Positions 10,548 to 15,160 of a stretch of 15,160 bases of DNA are shown one piece after another (the first letter of the stretch is position 1; every line of letters starts with the position of its first letter). The stretch covers positions 8,234 to 23,393 of the forward strand of contig JAAAVE010000285.1 in the NCBI GenBank assembly GCA_015679605.1. The letters are read 5' to 3'. The stretch comes from Podila epigama. Taxonomy: Eukaryota > Mortierellomycota > Mortierellomycetes > Mortierellales > Mortierellaceae. The notes beneath the pieces are model-generated. The model saw only the letters and a program-made list of their open reading frames with translations. It ran no database searches and was not told the DNA's origin. Made by a program: the position numbers and the translations under genes.

Positions 10548-10690
10548 GAGGGGAATAAAAAAACCAAGTGTCACGTTTTTATCCCTCTCCAGTTTGAATA
10601 GGCGCAGCATTAATAAAAAAAAAATATTATTTTTTTTTTTTCTCTACATTTTTCACGACAAAAATTCAAAAATGGCCATTGAAAGCGACA
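10548..10690 (+). promoter_or_regulatory. Mcm10 terminator region and KH-gene promoter (143 nt) with poly(dA:dT)
   Basis: Only 143 bases separate the Mcm10 stop from the KH-protein ATG. They hold two AATAAA motifs (10554-10559 and 10612-10617), which are likely Mcm10 polyadenylation signals. An A10 run (10615-10624) and a T12 run (10630-10641) flank TATTA-like sequence; such tracts exclude nucleosomes and are common in fungal core promoters. An upstream ATG at 10672 starts a short out-of-frame ORF. Confidence 0.6.
10554..10559 (+). terminator. MCM10: Candidate polyadenylation signal AATAAA for Mcm10
   Basis: A perfect AATAAA hexamer seven bases after the Mcm10 stop codon; a second copy lies at 10612-10617. 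Fungal polyadenylation is loosely specified, so which copy is used is unknown. Confidence 0.45.
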
Positions 10691-10698
10691 ATGATTAG
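10672..10698 (+). other. Short upstream ORF overlapping the KH-protein start
   Basis: ATG at 10672 in a strong context (A at -3, G at +4) opens eight sense codons (MAIESDND) and stops at TAG 10696-10698. The chosen main ATG (10691) lies inside it in another frame. If the transcript begins upstream of 10672, this uORF should lower or regulate translation of the main protein. It may also mean that the real start or first exon is placed differently. Confidence 0.5.
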
Positions 10699-13600
10699 TC
10701 GACGCAAGAAATTGTCCAAAGACATTCATGTTCCTATTTCTGCGACAGTAGATGATGTAGTTAGTTCACTTCAGAACATTGATTGGAAGATGTCGACGTA
10801 TGTCCATGACCGGTCGTTGTATGAGAATGCCAAAGGTGATAATAATATTGACGACACCTATCACCACCAATACCGCCACAGCCACCGCCACTATAACAAC
10901 GACGACAGTGACAACAATAACAATAACTATCAACAGCACCAACACCAGGAGGTGCCAACCATGAGCACGACATCTCCAATATATTATGATGACAATGGCA
11001 ATGAAGACAGCGCAGGTAATGAGATTTTTGAGTTGTGTGTTTGTGTGCGTTTTTTTTTTTGTTGTTACGTTATTGTTTGTACATTTTTTTTTTTTTTTTT
11101 TTTTTCAAAGACTAAATACCATGTTCCTTGTATTGTTGTATTCCCCCCTTCCAGAACCTCACAGGAATCCAGACCCCAAGATCGCCATGTTGGATATCTT
11201 GAAGAAATATGACAGACAGACGATAGCACGCGCACTGATCCAGGATTTGACATCTACCCTGGAAGCCGAAACCAGTCAACATGTAGATCAATATTATCAC
11301 CAACAGCAGCAGCAACAACAACGATCAGATCAACATGTCCACCAAGACCAACAACAACAACAACATAGCAGTATCCATAACGATCCATCACAAGGCCCAA
11401 TCACTTGGTCGTCGTTAATGGAAAAGGTGGTCGGTGCGCCTTTGGATATCCAAGGTTATCAATTCAGACCATTGTCACCCTCATCATCTATGGGATCTAC
11501 AGATCCGGTTCGGGAACCAAAGACAACGTACATTGCAGAAAGAGACAGTAGCGGAGGAGGAACAGCAGGAGGAGGAGGAGGAGGGATTGGGTCTGACCAA
11601 GAAGACACTCTCTCGCAAGGTGTGGGATCCTTGAGAATCAATCATGGGCACGATGAGCTGGAGAGGCATGAGCCGGATGAGACATATATTCAGGATGATC
11701 GATCGTATAGCCTGCCTTATTTTGGTGAATCTGAGCATGAAGAAGGGTCACACGTGGATGAACAGGATTATGGGCTGGATGAATATGGAGCTGAGGACGG
11801 GATCAATGAGCCGGCTCATTCGACCTATTTCTCGGCAGTAGAAGACGTCGATGATGAGGAGGAGGATGATGAGGAGGAAGAGGAATATGATGAGTATGAG
11901 AATGATGACGAGGACGGTGATGAGGCCGAGGTCATGGATGGAGACGACGACTTTGCGTCAGGTGCTTCAGACGTCAGCCAGGATGCAAGTACTGGTGATG
12001 GTGATTTGGATGATGTCTTGTCCACCAGTACGAATGGGCAGCATACCGCGGAGGATTCGATCGTACCGGAACTAGACGCCTTGTCTTACAGCAGTGAACC
12101 AGCAATGGATCAGAGAAACCATGAAGAAGATGGATCATCTGATTATGACAACATTCCGGATGAACAAGATGCGCCTGGTGAAATAACCGTTGAGGAGGTC
12201 GGTTACCCACAACTTGCTGAGCAAGAGGAGGTGGAGCGCAGGAATGTCTATCAAACTCAAAACGAACAAGATGTGCGTGGTGGAATAACCGTTGTGGAGG
12301 ACGATTATCCACAACATGATTCTCATGAGGAGATGGAAGAAGAGCACAGACGAAATGTCTCTCAAAGTCGCGACGTACGTACCCCATCGCACATATTGAG
12401 GGCGTTGCATTGACGGAATTGAGAATTCCTCTTGTTAAGCAAGAAAACTAACATTTGCTCTTCATCTTTATTTTATCAATACCATCCATTCAGCGGATAT
12501 GGTGGCCTAATACGCGAGAAGCTATGGACAGTTACTCTTTTGGACATGGGTCATATGGTATGGAAACGAGGACGCTCGGGACTCGTGGACTAGCGGTGAT
12601 GGGCAATGGGGCCTCAACGTCGATGGATGCGCCAGTTGACAAGGTGCAGCTGTGGCAACCGGTTGACGAGGACATTATGGAGAAGGAGCCGTTTTATCTT
12701 CTTCATGCGGACCGCCATCTGGAGGTTATAACAGAGAGAGACCCGATGGTGACTATTCGCTTCGTATTTCTGGCATCCCAGTTACCACGGTCCGCTGGAT
12801 TTGCAAAGTCCTTGGGCATTTTGCGGCAAAGGCATCTGATCGACACGTACATGATCCCTCATGAGACGCGACCAGTACATCCAGACGAAGACATTGTCCT
12901 AGGCTTTGCTGGGACTCTAGACCGAGTTTGTCTGGCTCTTGGAGATTTTTTAAGTGGACTGATGTTGAGTCCCGATCGGTTCTTTATGTGGCAACTATGC
13001 GTTCTTATCCCTCGCCGGATTCATTACATGTTCATTGGCGAGTATGACGACCAGCTGGTATACGACGAGGAGAACGACATGGCCGAATCGTCGATTATGC
13101 AGTTGAGAAAGGTGCAAACAAGGCGGTATGGCCCCATTGGGAAGCAAGCGCCAGATGAGAGCCTGTTGACACTGGAATCATGTAGCCTTGGCAATATTCT
13201 GGATGCGATTCGGTTTATTGGGGAGCAGTTTATTGCGGATGAATCGGCCAATGGACCGGCAGACGATGGTTTCTATTGTGGTGGCCGGCCCAGTGTGATT
13301 CCAGCGGCGTTGATGGAGCATGCAGAGTGTTTTGGCGGAGCGGCGGCAAAGCTGCATCGAGGGACACCTGTCAGCTATGTAACACGACCGCTCTTGTATC
13401 ATGGGCGGATGCAACTGCGCAGGTTTCATTTGCAATTGTTACTGACTGTGACGCAAGCAGGGTATATCATTGGGGCTAAAGGAGAGCGGATTAATCTATT
13501 GAGTGAGAAGACGGGTGCCATCTTTGAGATTACGCGAGACAAGTTCAAGTTGGTAAGGATATGTGACTTGGGAGGACATGACCTAAGCACGCTGGTGCGG

Positions 13601-13900
13601 GCAACAGTTGCTGTAGTGGAATCATTGTACTATTCCAATCAAGCCGAGTGGGAGATTGGTGTGTATGTCCCCCAGAGAGTGGTGGATGTCTTGAAGGTTG
13701 AGCAGTCTCTGGTGAACGACCGGGTTCAAGTCACGATTATGTCTGTGCAACAAGCTGAGCAAGCTCCACGGGGGTCCAAGCCAACATTTCGCCTCGAGCC
13801 ATCTGAGGTCGAGTCTGTTGCGGTACTCCGGAGTCTGAACGATATCACTGGGATTGAACGAGCTGTTCGAACAGTACTCAAGATCATGTATGGAGATTAA
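10691..13900 (+). CDS. KH-domain protein with large low-complexity regions, 3 exons, 983 aa
   Basis: Exons: 10691-11015, 11155-12374, 12494-13900. Donors are GTAATG and GTACGT, acceptors CCAG and TCAG; the phases join. Visible in order: a basic start (ISRRKK); an Asn/His/Gln/Asp-rich stretch in exon 1 (about 57-90); an Ala/Leu helical segment (ILKKYDRQTIARALIQDL); Gln/His repeats (about 149-185); a Gly run; a Glu/Asp tract (about 337-385); and a duplicated segment at the end of exon 2. Exon 3 encodes a folded, conserved-looking half with a KH domain (about 828-890) carrying the GxxG loop as GAKG (842-845), within YIIGAKGERI. KH domains bind single-stranded RNA or DNA, so an RNA-binding role is likely. 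It may belong to the poorly known fungal KH family that includes yeast YLL032C, but I am not sure. The N-terminal start is the least certain part. Confidence 0.82.
11016..11154 (+). other. Intron 1 of the KH gene, with T10 and T22 homopolymers
   Basis: The donor is GTAATG and the acceptor CCAG ends at 11154. The intron holds a T run of about 10-11 (from 11050) and a 22-base T run (11084-11105), the longest homopolymer in the window. Slippage here would not change the protein. Confidence 0.8.
12159..12374 (+). repeat. Degenerate tandem duplication in the KH gene (two units of about 34 and 38 codons)
   Basis: Unit 1 (12159-12260) starts DEQDAPGEITVEEVGYPQ. Unit 2 (12261-12374) starts NEQDVRGGITVVEDDYPQ. 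Both end in an R-R-N-V-[YS]-Q element. DNA identity is also clear, for example ATAACCGTT in both units. Unit 2 runs up to the exon 2 donor. Confidence 0.8.
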
Positions 13901-14242
13901 CAACTTGGGAGTTATTTGCATTTTCCAACTATATTTTGAAAATATGCAACTCGTGTTTACAATGTTTACAATGAACAAATGAAGGACAGGCAAGGTTTGC
14001 TTTTTTGCGTTGGATTTAACGATTTTTTAATGAAAAGTAGCTATATTACAGGTGTATTGAGAAAAAAAAATGAAAAAGAAAAGAAAGAGCATTCAAATTC
14101 TTTTTGTGTGGGTTATTGTTGGCGAATGATGTGATATATAACAACGACGGAACATAGGTGAGGAAAACAAGAAAGGAAAAAAATGAAATGAACGAAACAA
14201 GTGCTGCACAATAGAGCGAGAGAGAGATACGCCCCTCCTCTT
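13901..14242. other. Convergent intergenic region between the KH gene and ferritin (342 nt)
   Basis: This AT-rich stretch must hold the 3' ends of both genes. No AATAAA was found on either strand. A short direct repeat (TGTTTACAATG-like, about 13953-13972) is the only structure noted. No gene is seen. Confidence 0.6.
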
Positions 14243-15160
14243 TCATTTAGAGGAGTTCTTGAGGAGCTCTTGGTCCCAGAGGTAAACTGTGTTGTCGGGG
14301 AGATAGCAAAGAACAAGAGAAATAGGTCAGCCAAAAAAGAAAAGACATTCATTTCAAAGTCAGGGAAGGAAGAGGTGTTGAAATGATGACATGGCGCTGC
14401 TAAAAATGGGCAAGGCGAGTCGGAGTCAACAATTTGAACATTGGGATAACAAATAGCAAAAAAATACTTACGTCCAAGACCATCACCGCCAACACGGTTG
14501 AGCTGGGTGACGAGGTCGGCAATCTTCTTGATAGCCTCGACCTGCTCGTTCAAGTACTCGGACTCGATAAAGTCACAGAGCTGAGGGTCATTGTTCTCCT
14601 CAGCAGTCTTGTGGAGGTTGAGCAAGCTCTTGTTGACATCTGAAAGGAATGATGTAGAGAAAAAAAATGTGACGTGTGAGAAATTATTTTTAGGTTTTTT
14701 TTTATCTTTTGGAGGATTTGTGCGACCATATGACAATTGCCAGAAAAGAAAAAAGAAATGGTTGGGGTGAAATGGTGAAATGGAGGGGGGGGAGGGAAAA
14801 AGATGTGGAAATGAAATACATACCCTTCTCGAGTTGAAGAGTCGACTCGATGGCGTTGCGGGCAGAGGACCAGTCGGACTCGGGGGCCTGGAGGGTCTGA
14901 AGGATGACCTTACCGCCACGGCGGTTCTGGTAGTCAATCAGCTTCTGGGCATGCTCGCGCTCCTCCTCGGCGCTCTCCTTGAAGAACTTTTCAAGGCCAG
15001 GCAACGCCTGGTTGACATGGCCAGCCCAGGCAGAGAGCGAGAGGTAGACCTGGGAAGCTTGAAGCTCTTGAGAGATCTGTTGGAGTGGGAGTGAATAGAA
15101 GGAGATGACTCGTTAGCTCCACTGCGCAGTGACCAGTCTTTGGGATTTGCGCAGTTGATG
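14243..15160 (-). CDS. Ferritin, H-type (ferroxidase-competent); 5' end outside the window
   Basis: Visible exons, in coding order: 15076-14824, 14639-14472, 14286-14243 (TGA at 14245-14243), giving 154 aa. Introns are 14823-14640 and 14471-14287 (184 and 185 nt, donors GTATGT and GTAAGT). Another intron begins upstream of 15076 (CAACAG acceptor) and runs past the edge. About 20-30 N-terminal residues are missing. Ferritin forms a 24-subunit cage that oxidises Fe(II) and stores it as a mineral. All expected ferroxidase ligands are visible by alignment with animal H chains: E and Y in [11 protein letters not shown] and H in EEREHAQK, E in QLEKD, and Q in LNEQVEAIK. The N-terminal extension that would show a mitochondrial, secretory or cytosolic location is not in view. 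The C-terminus ([13 protein letters not shown]) is of normal length. Confidence 0.93.
15077..15160 (-). other. Probable intron at the window edge in ferritin
   Basis: Reading the minus strand, a pyrimidine-rich CTCCCACTCCAACAG acceptor ends at 15077. Upstream sequence to the edge gives no ferritin-like N-terminus (no HExC/INxQ-type helix A start), so it is taken as intron. The missing exon should lie within the next few hundred bases. Confidence 0.55.

Noticed and set aside
13551-13562. A GTAAGG donor-like site in KH exon 3
   Set aside because: The reading frame continues with sensible KH-domain sequence (FKLVRICDLGG) and no good acceptor follows nearby.
14113-14937. A 274-aa minus-strand open frame across ferritin
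   Set aside because: It reads through both ferritin introns; only part of it (14639-14472) is true exon. Splice sites and the ferritin family alignment explain the region better.
1-15160. tRNA, rRNA, CRISPR, transposon or terminal-repeat structures
   Set aside because: I scanned by eye for these and saw none; a covariance-model or repeat search could still reveal weak ones.

Overview
The window is fungal nuclear DNA. Every gene is split by short introns with GT(A/G)AG-type donors and pyrimidine-rich CAG/TAG acceptors, and each set of exons joins in phase into one reading frame. A eukaryotic H-type ferritin beside fungal-style lipin and Mcm10 genes points to an early-diverging fungus (Mucoromycota/Mortierellomycota). 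Ferritin is known from such fungi and is generally absent from ascomycetes and basidiomycetes. The exact genus cannot be read from the sequence. All exon boundaries were worked out by eye from splice motifs and phase; there is no transcript evidence.

Layout. (1) 17-980, minus strand: complete four-exon MAPEG-family membrane protein (microsomal glutathione S-transferase-like), 152 aa. (2) 981-1859: divergent promoter region rich in simple repeats. (3) 1860-6829, plus strand: complete eight-exon lipin / phosphatidate phosphatase (Pah1/Ned1 type), 1231 aa, with N-LIP domain, DIDGT catalytic motif and acidic C-terminal tail. (4) 7054-10547, plus strand: complete five-exon Mcm10 replication factor, 1026 aa, with OB fold and CCCH zinc finger. 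(5) 10691-13900, plus strand: three-exon KH-domain protein, 983 aa, with large low-complexity regions. (6) 14243 to at least 15076, minus strand: ferritin, missing its 5' exon or exons, which lie beyond the right edge.

The genes do not form a functional cluster. They cover lipid synthesis (lipin), replication (Mcm10), probable RNA binding (KH protein), iron storage (ferritin) and membrane detoxification or eicosanoid-type chemistry (MAPEG). Three are packed head-to-tail on the plus strand with gaps of 224 and 143 bases between coding regions; MAPEG/lipin are divergent and KH/ferritin convergent. I see no mobile element, CRISPR array, rRNA or tRNA, and no candidate for a wholly new system. The points most worth a second look are out-of-frame upstream ATGs that overlap the Mcm10 and KH-protein starts, paired SUMO-interaction-like motifs in the Mcm10 tail, a tandem duplication in the KH protein, and the long, partly open first intron of lipin.
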